Shown here: positions 9,900 through 20,885 of the stretch, one piece after another | How positions within the stretch are numbered: position 1 is the first letter of the stretch | Layout: each line of letters opens with the position of its first letter | NCBI GenBank assembly: GCA_007844125.1 | Contig: CM017557.1 | Span: 63,812,174 to 63,876,173 of the forward strand | DNA: 64,000 nt | Direction: 5' to 3' | From: Sinonovacula constricta | Taxonomy: Eukaryota; Mollusca; Bivalvia; Cardiida; Solecurtidae | Translations under genes and position numbers: made by a program | Notes under the pieces: model-generated | What the model saw: the letters and a program-made list of their open reading frames with translations, nothing else | Told to the model about the DNA's origin: nothing | Databases searched by the model: none

Positions 9900-10629
9900 T
9901 CAATATTGTTATATTGTTTAGACATTATCGAAGGTTTCAATTTCAACATCTGAGCCATGGATGATCCTCAAGGGCTATTTGTACGCGTTCCAGTTCTTCA
10001 ATTCTTGTTCATAATAATTGTTCTATACTAGCAGGAACCCCTAGTTGCAATATTAAAGCTTGAGCTTGCATTGACCAGCTAAAGGTTAATATGGTTATGC
10101 ATTATTACACCACTATGCATATCAAATGTTACCATGTAACTAGTCAATCAATCCAGGATCATAGGTTTGAGGAACTAGTATGGTTTGAGCTGATTCTACC
10201 CAGGAATATCAAATGTCTATAAAGTAGAAAAAAAATCCTACCTACCCTTCCCAATCTTGGAGAGCATGTTACCCTTTACAACACATTTTTTAAGGCCCTA
10301 TTAACCAAACCAGGTCCTACTGGTTGTAATCTAATCAGGATATGCAAGTATTTGCTGCTATGTCACTGGCAATATATCTTGTTACCTTTGTATGAAACAA
10401 ATAACTAGCATTTTGTATTGATTATATTAATAACTGTAGCCTAGCAAGGATTTAGTGCAACACTGACATTTGGCTTGAATTTCAAACACCATCAGACCAC
10501 TAATTCAGCACAATCAGACCACTAATTATAACCCAGCTAAACACTATCTATTTTTATCCATTTTCTGTAACAAGACAATTTCCTGCACTAGTTACCAGAC
10601 AGCTCAATTCAAACAAACCTCACCAATGA

Positions 10630-10830
10630 ACCATTCAAGCAAACTGCTTTAAAGATGGTATCTAACAGTTTGGACCACATGATCAAAATAAGACATTGTA
10701 ATCTGAAAAGTTCCTGCAAAATGCTGTTCATTGATATCATAGATCTGTGTGAAGAGTCAAGCATAAATTAGAACTAAAAATTGCAAACAGGTATTTCCTA
10801 TCTGAGCCATGCTGCAGAGATTCTTTCCAA
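10630..10830 (-). mobile_element. Rep-D partial copy
   Basis: The plus strand reads 'aaaatgctgttcattgatatc', 'agatctgtgtgaag' and 'gtatttcctatctgagccatgctgcagaga', the reverse complement of successive Rep-D blocks at 38975-39110. Confidence 0.6.
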
Positions 10831-10884
10831 ATTATTTCTAGACACTGTCACTCTTAGCCTGCTGTTCGAATATTTATAAGGCTT

Positions 10885-10955
10885 AGATAAATAGTGTAGA
10901 TCTTGATCAGCCAGCTACACTATTTGGTGCTCAGTCTCTGTTTATAAGTAGGCCC
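10885..10955. mobile_element. MITE-P partial copy
   Basis: Contains 'aaatagtgtagatcttgatcagccagct', the best preserved left arm of the family; the right arm is lost. A further weak relative lies at about 10290-10410. Confidence 0.5.
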
Positions 10956-11667
10956 CTATATCAACCATGACATGTATTATTAAAGCAAAAGCCCTGAGAA
11001 TAGCATGGGTTTTTAGCAAAAGGTAGCAAGCTAAGGGTTAATAAAAAGTATGGAGGTGAAATAGTCAGATAAAGTTAAAGAATCACTCTTTAATCAAGAA
11101 CTCTATACACTTTTCCTATAGATTTCAACATTACAGACATATTTATCTGTAATGAGGCATCCATTTCAGAGAAATTCAGCAATACAAGCTTTGGTGTCGA
11201 TAAAATAAACATATATTAATGATTTGCTTTTCCTTTAGGAATTCAATCACTATGAAGTAGTGAGCTGTGCACACTTTGCAAGCAAAAAAACAAACCTGTT
11301 TATCTGTCACCTTTCTACCTATATATATGCACCTTGCAAAGTAAAAAAGGGTCAAATGATTTACAACAGTGTCTGAACTCCCCTGATAAATCAATGTCAA
11401 TATTAATGGTCCAAAAAGACCTGGCTTCACTTGTAACAGGATGGTATTAATCATCTACCCATACAGACTTAACAAAGATTAAATATTTACATAACGACCA
11501 ATTATTTCAGTTTGCTTTTAAACTAACTACTCCTGAACATGAAGCATGTGCTAAAGTGATTTTTATAGAAAGACGTATATGTGATGTCACATGCTTGCTA
11601 TATAATTACATTTTCTTTGTCAGATCTTATCTACTGTCGAGTGTGGCTACAGGTGTGTCTGTATTAT

Positions 11668-11985
11668 GTTTGTTTGTTGGGTTTATCGTACCTACCAACA
11701 GTATTTCAGTTATCTGGAGATGGTGTCCACTTGAAGCAGATATAGTGCTGCCTTCACCGTGTATAGCATGCCGTGAACACCTGGCATGATACCACACCCA
11801 GTCACATTATCCTGACACCGGGCCAACCAGTCATGAAACTACCCTTATATTTGCTTGAGCATTAGCAAGGGAGCTGTACAACTACCATTTTTAACAAATT
11901 TGGTATCTCTCGGCCCGGGATCGAACCCGGGGCCTCCCGTACCTGGAGCCGATGCTCTATTGATTGCGCTACCACGTCCAGTGTG
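11668..11985 (-). mobile_element. SINE-A, most complete copy
   Basis: This is a tRNA-derived SINE. On the minus strand the head has an A-box-like tggtagcgcaatca (11961-11974) and a B box ggttcgatccc (11917-11927). The body follows ('ataccaaatttgttaaaaatgg'-like), then the conserved 'gataactgaaatactgttgg' and a 'caacaaacaaa' tail at the left end. It is shared with 1015-1318 and 2965-3600. The head has internal Pol III promoter boxes but no foldable acceptor stem beyond the SINE, so it is not counted as a tRNA gene. Confidence 0.85.
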
Positions 11986-12036
11986 ACTGTATTATTTATA
12001 ATATCTACAATCAAATTTTGTAAATGTATTTTACAT

Positions 12037-12333
12037 GTATATGCTTTTAACCTTAAAATTTTTGAAGAAATTAAAGTATATATAAATGCATACAGTAGAG
12101 CTTAAAGTACATACAAGTATAAACTACACTTTAAAGTACATTTTACAATTGTATCTAAAACCCAATACTTTTGGTTCAGAAAACCTGTACTTTAGCGGTC
12201 TCCAGAAAAAAAAACAATTCTCATACATGTGTCAACCAGAAATAAATGTCTTCCAAATTATTAATTGTTACATGGAGGCTGTCACCATTATTCAAACACA
12301 TTTAGTTTTATGTTTTTACTTTTTTACCCATTT
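12037..12333. repeat. 300-bp block duplicated at 20590
   Basis: From gtatatgcttttaacc to the T-rich end the sequence is nearly identical to 20590-20880, with about ten differences, in the same orientation and 8.55 kb away. The right end is a poly-T stretch. Neither a tRNA head nor inverted ends are seen. Both copies contain the same meaningless short open frame. Confidence 0.9.
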
Positions 12334-12904
12334 TTTTTAAACAAATGGAAAAAAAATAACATGTTATCTTTCACCAACTTAGCAACAGACAAATTAGAGA
12401 CTGCTTAAGTTCAAATGACCTGTTAGGACGACTAAGAATTACCTCAATGTGACAACAATTATCAGTACCCACAGTAAGGGGTTTGTCTGAGAATTATTGG
12501 ATATACTTTTCAGCTAATCTGAATAGCAGAATGGCATTCTTTCAAAAGAACGTTTACACATGGTTCGATTCTCTATATCCATCTCTCGAGGTAAAGTCAC
12601 CATTTGGCTTCTACATATAACTCATAAAAAAAATTCAAATATGTGGTAAATACGATTTTCATTTTTCCACATTTGCTGTCCATTGCTTCTACTGCAGCAT
12701 TCATTTTACAATTTAGAACTATTTATGATGCTTTTGTTTGAAAATGAAAAGTATGTGTCACAAATCACTGGGTCAAAAATCTGAAACATGTTGAGCAAAC
12801 TTATAATTTTTATGATTTAAATACATAAAACATCTACCAGTGATACCAATGGAAATCTTGAAACCTTTAAACTGCATTTTGTTGACAGTGATACGTGTAG
12901 GTAG

Positions 12905-13355
12905 TCAATGCAAGCCTGGTTATTAATGCAAGTCTGGTTATTAATATGTGCATGGTTATTAATAAAAGTCTGGTAATTAATGAAAGAATGGCTATTGATG
13001 CAAGCCTGCTTATTAATATAAGCCTGACTATTAATGCAAGCCTGGTTATTAATGCAAGCCTGGTTATTAATGCATGAATGACTATTTACACAAGCCTGGC
13101 TGTTAATTCAAGCCTGGCCATTAATGCAAGCCTGGTTATTAATGCATGAATGACTATTTACACAAGCCTGGCTGTTAATTCAAGCCTGGCCATTAATGCA
13201 AGCCTGGTTATTAATGCATGAATGACTATTTACACAAGCCTGGCTGTTAATTCAAGCCTGGCCATTAATGCAAGCCTGGTTATTAATGCATGAATGCCTA
13301 TTTACACAAGCCTGGCTGTTAATTCAAGCCTGGCCATTAATGCAAGCCTGGTTAT
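12905..13355. repeat. 18-bp minisatellite with 72-bp higher order
   Basis: The basic unit is 'aatgcaagcctggttatt' with variants. From 13069 a four-unit (72-bp) block repeats exactly in register at 13069, 13141, 13213 and 13285. It is marked by the 'catgaatgactatttacac' variant, itself changed to 'catgaatgcc' in the last copy. Confidence 0.95.
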
Positions 13356-13639
13356 ACATGATCAAAACATTGCTGTTGAGTTTGTTATTCTCTCTGTTTT
13401 AGACTGTAGTTTATAATAACTATGATCAGCAATGATATGACAAATGTTTGACTGTTAAAAAGATGTGTTTTCTTCACCATGTGACACTGTCAATTTTAAA
13501 CATTAACCACACCTGTTAATAAACATTGCATTGTATAACTAACGTCTGGTTCTAACTTTATATGCATTCATTTTAGATTTGTATGCTATTTGTACTGGAA
13601 TTTGTACACTTTCAAAAGATTTAATTGATAGGACCATGC

Positions 13640-13815
13640 AACAAGATTAATCATGGTCTTGACTTTGAAACATGGTTCACCATGGTCACCATGTCAGCAA
13701 TAAATCACAGACTGAAACCTGATCAAACATGGTTTAAACATGGTCATTTTGTGGCCAACTATATTTAAAAAACATGCCTGACCATGTTTAAAATATGGTC
13801 AAACATGTCTGACTG
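13640..13815. repeat. Degenerate 'aaacatggt' cluster
   Basis: The hexamer catggt, its complement accatg and related words (aaacatggtt, accatgttta) recur more than ten times in both orientations without fixed spacing. The cluster is an old, scrambled simple repeat. Confidence 0.6.
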
Positions 13816-14239
13816 TAGGTCATTTCATAGGGGTATGAATGTTTGCTGGGCAAATGTAGAATGATAGAAGTTTCTGTTGTCACTCTTTTGATTATTCTTG
13901 ATACTTAACATTGACCCTTGTGGAATGCATCAGTAATTAACTTATTTTCAGTAATATTTAGGAGTTCTTAAATTGTGATAAAAAAAATCAAGACGCCGAT
14001 ATAAAAATACTCTCACTTGCAACATCAGCCAAACTAACACAACGTTCCCAGGCCAAAATTGTGGCTTAAACTGTAACAGGCAATCCTCTTGACCCACTAA
14101 TTGACTCTAGTTAAACATGTACAGAAATAGCTAAAAAAAATACAGACATTAAATCAGTATAATAATATAATACATGCTACTGTGTAACACTTTTGAATGG
14201 CCTAGTTTTATAAGCTATTCTAAACCGTAAAGATTGCAG

Positions 14240-14432
14240 CAAAGTCCAGCTATTTTGGTGGAGGAAGACCATAGACAATGTCTGGGTAGAACCACCGGCA
14301 CACAAAAAGATCAGCAGGAAGACCTTCTCACATTAATTTGTCCCAAACTGGACTTAAATCTATATGATGAGAGGCTAAGCAGTCAGAGGACTTATAAATC
14401 AACAACTCTACAACTACATCACGGGCATCCCG
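14240..14432 (-). mobile_element. SINE-C copy
   Basis: Plus strand 'ttggtggaggaagacc', 'tgtctgggtagaaccaccgg', 'ggaagaccttctcac' and 'aggctaagcagtcagagga' match the family in reverse. The head is decayed: the B-box region reads 'tggacttaaatc'. Confidence 0.7.
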
Positions 14433-15970
14433 ACATGTAAAGAAAATATTACTTACTCAAAATTACCTCAAGATCATTTGTATCCTTAATTTGAATTTTA
14501 GGAATTAATGTGACTGGACATCACTTTGAACAGCTTGATATAAATTATGTATGCATTATATGCTTTATCATCAATATAAACAAGAAAATAAAAGCAACTC
14601 AGTTGCAGCCAAGTTTGCATTTTCCTTTTTATGTTAAAAGAATAAAATCTTTGTGGAACCACTATGAATAATGCATTAAAATATTACCACTGATCACTAG
14701 ATTATATATGAACATGACGTCCTTAAAACAAAGTGCTGTACATGTTGCGTCATCCATGTTGGGAGAAACCATTTTATCTACATATCATTCCATTTTATTG
14801 ATTTACATATGTTAGCTCTTTTATCATGCATCTAAAACTGTATTGATAAATAATTGTAAATTACATTATTAATTATATCTTCAAAAGTCATGTATCTTTA
14901 GAAAATAAACATTTTGGAAAATAAGTTCTATTTGTTATCAAGATGTACACATATATAGTTTCTAGTCCTGGTTGACAAGGTCTTTTAGGAGAGGTGTGGT
15001 TTTACCCTAATGCAGTTTTCAGGTCTTTCTTCACTAATAATTAGCTTTATGTTGCCAATATAAAATAATTGTGTGAAGTAACAAGTAAAATTGTAGCATT
15101 TAACTGTCCCTATACCTTACTGAAGAAAAAAAAAAGGATTGAATCTTATTTTACTAACATTCGTGCTTTATAAATAATTGTCTCAAATGTAAGCAAATTT
15201 ATCAATCTCACAAGGGGTTCTAACATACCATTATCAAGTTTGAATGCTAAATAAGATTTAGCTGAAAAAAAAAGACCCAAAAAAAAGACAGCCGTAATGT
15301 GTTAAAAAAATATTTATTAGCGTATAGAGAAACCATCTCAAATGCAATTAAATTGAAATTAGTAAACAATTAAATCAATAAAAATATTACTCTGACCTGT
15401 ATGGCATCCTTAAATTCCTTACCAACTTCAAAAAGAATCTAATTATTATTCAATTAGTAATCCAAATAAGCACACACTGATCTGTGTATAGCCTGAATCT
15501 TTTATAGACAAGAGCACCAGAGATCCTTGCAGTCAGAACAAAAACATTACAAGAAAGTAAGAAGTCATTAACACGGTCCAGTCCTAGCTCTCCATTTGCA
15601 TCGAGAGGAAGTCGCGTATGCAGGGTTTGGTCTAATTTAGAAACACTTGAGAGGTCTGCAGCTTATTGGGCCCATGAAAACACTTACTGGATCAAATGTT
15701 TAGTGCAAAATGATTTGGCATTAGTCTAAATGTTAAGTATGAGACTGGAGGGGTGGGGGTTAGGGGGCGCAAGTCAGTCACAATACAGTTCTTACCGTAA
15801 TGTCCCCTCCCTTCTTGCACACATACACATACACAAACACATAGCTAGCCTGGAGAGACAAAGCCAAGGTAATTAACCCTTCTCATGCTACGATAACCTA
15901 TAATAAGTTTTCTAACAAAGTTACAAGCAATGCTAAATAGACATATCGCTAGAGATCAAGCAAAAATGAA
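14433..15970. other. Intronic sequence, no feature recognised
   Basis: About 1.5 kb of AT-rich DNA with short homopolymers. A G-rich patch 'ggaggggtgggggttagggg' is at about 15745. No exon or repeat border found. Confidence 0.5.
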
Positions 15971-15974
15971 ATGC

Positions 15975-16070
15975 AGATCATGAACAGTAGTAACTGGCAG
16001 ATCTGGATCTACACTTTTTTCCTAATCTAGATCGATACTTTTTTTGAAGGCTGAGAATTTTAGTGTTTGG
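15975..16070. mobile_element. MITE-P partial copy
   Basis: Contains 'gtaactggcagatctggatct' and a following 'aatctagatcgatac' that resemble the right arm and its duplicate; strongly diverged. Confidence 0.4.
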
Positions 16071-16261
16071 CCCATTAACAGGACTCAACATGTGAGGCAG
16101 GGTGACAAACAAATATGGTGCATAGCCTTGGTAGGAGCGGCAGGTCTATCGTTTATTGTTGATTGCTAAGGGAGTCACCACTGTCAGAACTGCTTTTGGG
16201 TTTGTTTTGATAAACAAACACATACATGGCACTATGACACATACCGGTTATGCCTTTATTC

Positions 16262-16432
16262 CCAATTTGTAACTCCTCTGACTGCTAAGCCTCTCACCGC
16301 GTGGGTTCAAATTCCGATCAGGGCTAAAGAATTTAATGTGGGAAGGTCTTCCAGCTGACTTGCAGTGCACCGATGGTTCTACCTTGACATTTGTATGGGG
16401 TCTTCCTCCACCAAATAGCTGAATGTTGCTAT
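16262..16432 (+). mobile_element. SINE-C copy
   Basis: Reads 'ctctgactgctaagcctctc', 'gtgggttcaaattccgatc' (B box), 'aatgtgggaaggtcttccag', 'gatggttctacc' and 'tcttcctccaccaaatagct', in the family order. The A-box arm is missing. Confidence 0.75.
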
Positions 16433-16564
16433 AATAATCATAATTGGTTGCTGCAATGTATTTAAAAAAATGTCCTTATGGTAACATCTAGCTGTGGTTG
16501 CCATGGAAGACCCTTCATATTATATATACACACACATACAGACATATGAGTAATGTTTTGCATT

Positions 16565-16640
16565 AATGTCTGGGAAGAACAACAGACCCAATGACGGTAT
16601 GACTGGAAGATGTCCTCAAAAGAAAGTTTGGGACTCAAAA
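16565..16640 (-). mobile_element. SINE-C fragment
   Basis: Plus strand 'aatgtctgggaagaacaac' and 'gactggaagatgtcctc' match the SINE-C body in reverse; both ends are lost. Confidence 0.5.
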
Positions 16641-17460
16641 ATCAGGAATTACAAAATACTTTTGTGCACTTTCATCCATGCTTATACAACTCTTTTTTGT
16701 TGTTGTGTGCTGCCTTGACTGTTATATCATTACACAGGTACCTGACATGACACTAGAGACTATAATGCTGCCACTTTATCCTGTCAAAAAATAAAAAGTC
16801 AAGAGTCAGTTGTGGCACTGAATGGAAGTCCTAACTAAATGATGATAGACTAAAGTGTTAAAACCAACTTTAACTGCTTGGCATGAACCTTCATAATCAA
16901 TAATGACCTGTGAACATTGGAATGGATTGGGCTATTACTATGCGGAGCCTTTTTTAAGTTGATAATTTCTGCCAAAAATAAGGCAAATAATTTCAGTGGG
17001 ACAATTACTTGTAAGAGCTAAAAAAAATGGGGAAAATAACAACAAATTTATGAGACATTACTTCATGGCCGTTTTATTGATGCAGAGACTGGTTTACTGC
17101 CTGTTGTTAAAGTAGTGTGCACAAACACAGTCTGTGACATAAAAGATGAATACACAGTCTGGTTTTATGACCTACATGCGTGAATGCTTGTGAAAGCTTG
17201 GCTGGCAACTAGGACTGCTAATAATACTTCTGATCTTTCATGTAATGATGACATCTTCTGTCCACCTTTGTATCACTACTCAAATTCATAAATTCATATA
17301 CTGATTCACTAACTTAAAATAAATCTGCAGGAAAAAAAATCTGCAAATTAACCCAAAATAAAACCTCTTAAAAAAAAGCTAAAGCTGATGTTCCTCAACT
17401 CGGTAGTCAAACTTGTAACTGAGCTAAAGAAATTCTATGTTGTTAAAACAGATTGTATAT
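16641..17460. other. Intronic sequence, no feature recognised
   Basis: AT-rich unique sequence. I see no exon, repeat array or element border. Confidence 0.45.
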
Positions 17461-17467
17461 TTTTTTA

Positions 17468-17650
17468 GGGGCACCCGTGGCCGAGTGGTTAGAGTCGCTG
17501 ACTCGAAACTCCTCAGCCCCTCACCACGTGGGTTCGAGTCCTGGTCGGGGCGAGAACTTTCATGTGGGGAGGTTTTCCAGCTAACCTGCGGTGCGCCTGT
17601 GGTTCTAAACAGACTTAAAAGCGGACTCTTTCTCCACCAAGCCAATATGA
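17468..17650 (+). mobile_element. SINE-C, best copy with Ser-tRNA-like head
   Basis: The head ggggcacccgtggccgagtg continues with ggttagag (A box) and later gtgggttcgagtcctgg (B box), with a long variable arm as in serine tRNAs. The body follows ('catgtggggaggttttccag', 'cctgtggttcta') and the end 'tctttctccaccaagcc'. The two ends of the head cannot form an acceptor stem (ggggcac against gtcgggg), so this is a tRNA-derived SINE, not a tRNA gene. Ten copies or fragments lie in the window. Confidence 0.85.
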
Positions 17651-17655
17651 CCATT

Positions 17656-18395
17656 ATTGTGTCAGTGTGATTTAACAAAAAAAGTTTTATTTAATGTTTT
17701 CTTTAATGACATATATTTTACTGACACTTGTCTGAACTCCCAGAGAGGTCTGATCACAACTAGTCTGTGTCTTGTATTGATATTTTACATGATACAATAT
17801 TCATTTTATATAAATAAAACAGTGATTAATGTAAACATTAATTTATATTAGATGTGAAAAAAAATAACTTAATATGAAAATGTCTTCACAATCATGAGAA
17901 TGAATAATGTGTTTTTAATAAAATTAATATCAAAAAGCCATTTTTGCTAACTTTTGTCATCTAAACCCTTACAAAATTTTCATCATGCTCGCTAACTTGT
18001 TGAGCACATTTCTTCTAATCTTAGCTCTGTCTTTGATGTTCAGAAAATGTTAATGTTAATTATAATCAGATGTTAAATGATATCATTAAATTTGAGACGG
18101 CACTTTGTCAAAACAAGCCCATGACATATTCAAACTGGCACCCAATGGGACAATTTGTTTGCACACGTTTTTTTTTTCTGATAAAAAATCATATCAACAA
18201 AATCAATGTTAGTTCAAAGCCTTATTTTGACAATGAATTCAGGAAGCATGGGAAACATACCAGGTATACAGAATAAACAGATATTGTTATCAGTATAAAC
18301 CCTTTACCTGCTGATTTTGTTGTTGGCCTTGTATCTGCTTTGAAGATCAGAGCTACACAAGTATTGTCATGATAGTGAAATCCAGGTTTTATTTA
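17656..18395. other. Intronic sequence, no feature recognised
   Basis: AT-rich unique sequence with two short open frames that show no recognisable protein features. Confidence 0.45.
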
Positions 18396-18399
18396 GTGA

Positions 18400-18510
18400 A
18401 GGACTGCAAACAAATACGGTAATCAAATATACCACAGGTTAGCTGGAAGACATCCCCACGGGAAAGTATTCCACTCTTTGTCCCCTCTAGGACTCGAATC
18501 CATGCAGTTA
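18400..18510 (-). mobile_element. SINE-C fragment
   Basis: Plus strand 'ccacaggttagctggaagac' and 'aggactcgaatccatgcag' (a B box in reverse) match the family. The 33-bp minisatellite begins soon after it. Confidence 0.6.
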
Positions 18511-18540
18511 AGGACATAAAGAGTCTGTTAACTGACCCGA

Positions 18541-19372
18541 TGAAGGGCCTTAGAGTCATATAACCCACAAAGTGAAGGGCCTTGAGAGTCAGAAAACCCA
18601 CACAGTGAAGGGCCTTGAGAGTCAGATAACCCACACAGTGAAGGGCCTTGAGAGTCAAATAACCCACACAGAGATGGGTCTTGGAAGTCAGATAACTCAC
18701 ACAGTGAAGGGCCTTGGAAGTCAGATAACCCACACTGTGAAGGGCCTTGGAAGTCAGATAACCCACACAGTGAAGGGCCTTGAGAATCTGATAACCCACA
18801 AAGTGAAGGGCCTTGAGAGTCAGATAGCCCACACAGTGAAGGGCCTTGAGAGTCAAATAACCCACACAGTGAAGGGCCTTGAAAGTCAGATAACCCACAC
18901 AGTGAATGGCCTTGAGAGTCAAATAACCTACACAGAGATGGGTCTTGGAAGTCAGATAACCTACACAGTGAAGGGCCTTGGAAGTCAGATAACCCACACT
19001 GTGAAGGGCCTTTGAGTCATATAACCCACACAATGAAGGGTCTTAGAAGTCAGATAACCTACACAGTGAAGGGCCTTGGAAGTCAGATAACCCACACAGT
19101 GAAGGGCCTTGAGAGTCAAATAACCCACACAGTGAAGGGCCTTGAGTCAGATAACCCACACAGTGAAGGGCCTTGAGAGTCAGATAACCCACACAGTGAA
19201 GTGCCTTGAGAGTCAGACTATCTAGCCAATAAAGGGCTTAGAGTCAGATTACCTACTAAATGAAGGGTATTGGAGTCAGATTACCTACCCAATGAAGGGC
19301 CTTTAAGAGTAAGATAATCCACACAGTGAAAGACCTTGGGAGTCAGATAACACACCCAATAAAGAGCTTTGG
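18541..19372. repeat. 33-bp minisatellite, about 25 units
   Basis: The unit is agtgaagggccttgagagtc followed by agataacccacac. Since 33 bp equals 11 codons and the unit lacks stops in some frames, it reads open on both strands (KGLESQITHTV-like on plus for about 150 codons, VGYLTLKALHC-like on minus for over 200). There is no start context, no flanking domain and no codon bias, so I treat both as by-products. Confidence 0.95.
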
Positions 19373-19459
19373 GAGTTGGATAGTCTGGATTTACACATTT
19401 TTTAAAGTAGCTTTTTCATTTTGTTACATTGCACCAACACAGTTTTGGTAAGGTCCTGC

Positions 19460-19625
19460 TTATTATTAGAGGAGGAAGACCCCAGACAAATGTCTGAGTA
19501 GAACCACTGGCACATGGCAGGTTAGCTGGAAAACCTCCCCACATGAAAGTCCTGGCCCAGACTGGGACTTAAATCACGAGGTGCAGGGAATGAGAGATTA
19601 ACAACCTGCAACTCAGCAGGGAATG
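19460..19625 (-). mobile_element. SINE-C copy
   Basis: Plus strand 'gaggaggaagaccccagaca', 'gtagaaccactggcaca', 'ggttagctggaaaacctcc' and 'gggacttaaatcacgaggtg' match the family in reverse. Confidence 0.7.
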
Positions 19626-20401
19626 CCCCCCTTTTCAAGCTGCCTAAGATTGACAAATTCTTGCCTAGAAGATCCAGAGTTTAGTATTTTATATATGCAA
19701 CTGCCTTTTTTATGAGATGATATGGACAATCTGCAACATTTATTGGGTCTGACAAAACAGACAATATGCACTGTCTTGACAGCCTAAAAGACATGTCTAT
19801 AGAAATCATTGTGAGATGGTACCAGTCACGGGGTTTTACCCCAGATCTCATGGTCTATGATCAATCAAGATAGGACTGAGATCAGTGTTAGGCCAGTGTT
19901 CAGCCTGCAGAAGCACACCCATTCCCATTACAAAATGAAACCCATTATTTTGTCATTTGAGCCACGTACATAATCTTGGCACAAACTGAGCAGTGAGCAT
20001 GCCATAATTGTAAACATATCCTGTCTAAGTGTCTCTGAGAAATGGGACAAAAACATGTCAGAAAGAGAAAAACAATATTGTAGTTATTTTTGTTATATTG
20101 GCATTTAATTGTCCAACAATCAGAACAAAACATAGTTGTTTTCAAAATTGTACATGGTACAATTATTCTTGTAAAAAATGGTAACATACATTATTATTAC
20201 ATATTGTTTCTTTCTTTAAGTTTGCCCATTTCTGTTTTAATTTTGCCTTTTTATAATTCATTAAAACATTAGTAATTAAGTAAAATTATAGTCAATTTCC
20301 CTTATATGAGAATTTCTGTCCCTAGTAAAAAAAGAATATTAACAAATCCATAATTATGCTACAAGATTAGTGGTCTTATTGATAACTGAAGAAAACATTG
20401 T

Positions 20402-20485
20402 GGTGTTTGATCCTCCAGCTGGCCTGCAGTGGTTCTACAGATAATCTGTCTGGGGACTTGCTCTACCAAAATAGCTGGACATTGT
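20402..20485 (+). mobile_element. SINE-C fragment
   Basis: Reads 'cctccagctggcctgcagtgg', 'ttctacagataatctgtctg' and 'aaaatagctggacattg', the 3' part of the family. Confidence 0.55.
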
Positions 20486-20589
20486 TCAAAGGATATAATT
20501 GTACTGATGAGATGTTAATAAAAAATAAAACCAATATAGACATTGAACTCAGGATGAGAGGGCTCTGGATTCCAGTAAAAACCCTAACA

Positions 20590-20880
20590 GTATATGCTTT
20601 TAACCTTAAAATTTTGGAAGAAATTAAAGTATATATAAATGCATACAGTAGAGCTTAAAGTACATACAAGTATAAACCACACTTTAAAGTACATTTTACA
20701 ATTGTATCTAAAACCCAATAATTTTGGTTCAGAAAACCTGTACTTTAGCAATCTCCAGAAAAAAAAGCAATTCTCATACATGTGTCAACCAGAAATAAAT
20801 GTCTTCCAAATTATTAATTGTTACATGGAGGCTGTCACCATTATTCAAACACATTTAGTTTTATTTTTTTACTTTTTTTT
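20590..20880. repeat. 300-bp block duplicated at 12037
   Basis: Direct copy of 12037-12333, starting at the same base (gtatatgctttt) and ending in poly-T. The flanking sequences differ on both sides, which fits insertion or segmental copying rather than a longer duplication. Confidence 0.9.
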
Positions 20881-20885
20881 TTTTA

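Noticed and set aside
11911..11985. tRNA gene on the minus strand
   Set aside because: It is the head of SINE-A; the shared body continues beyond it and matches other copies.
17468..17552. Serine tRNA gene
   Set aside because: A and B boxes are present but the acceptor stem does not pair and a SINE body follows; related copies exist through the intron.
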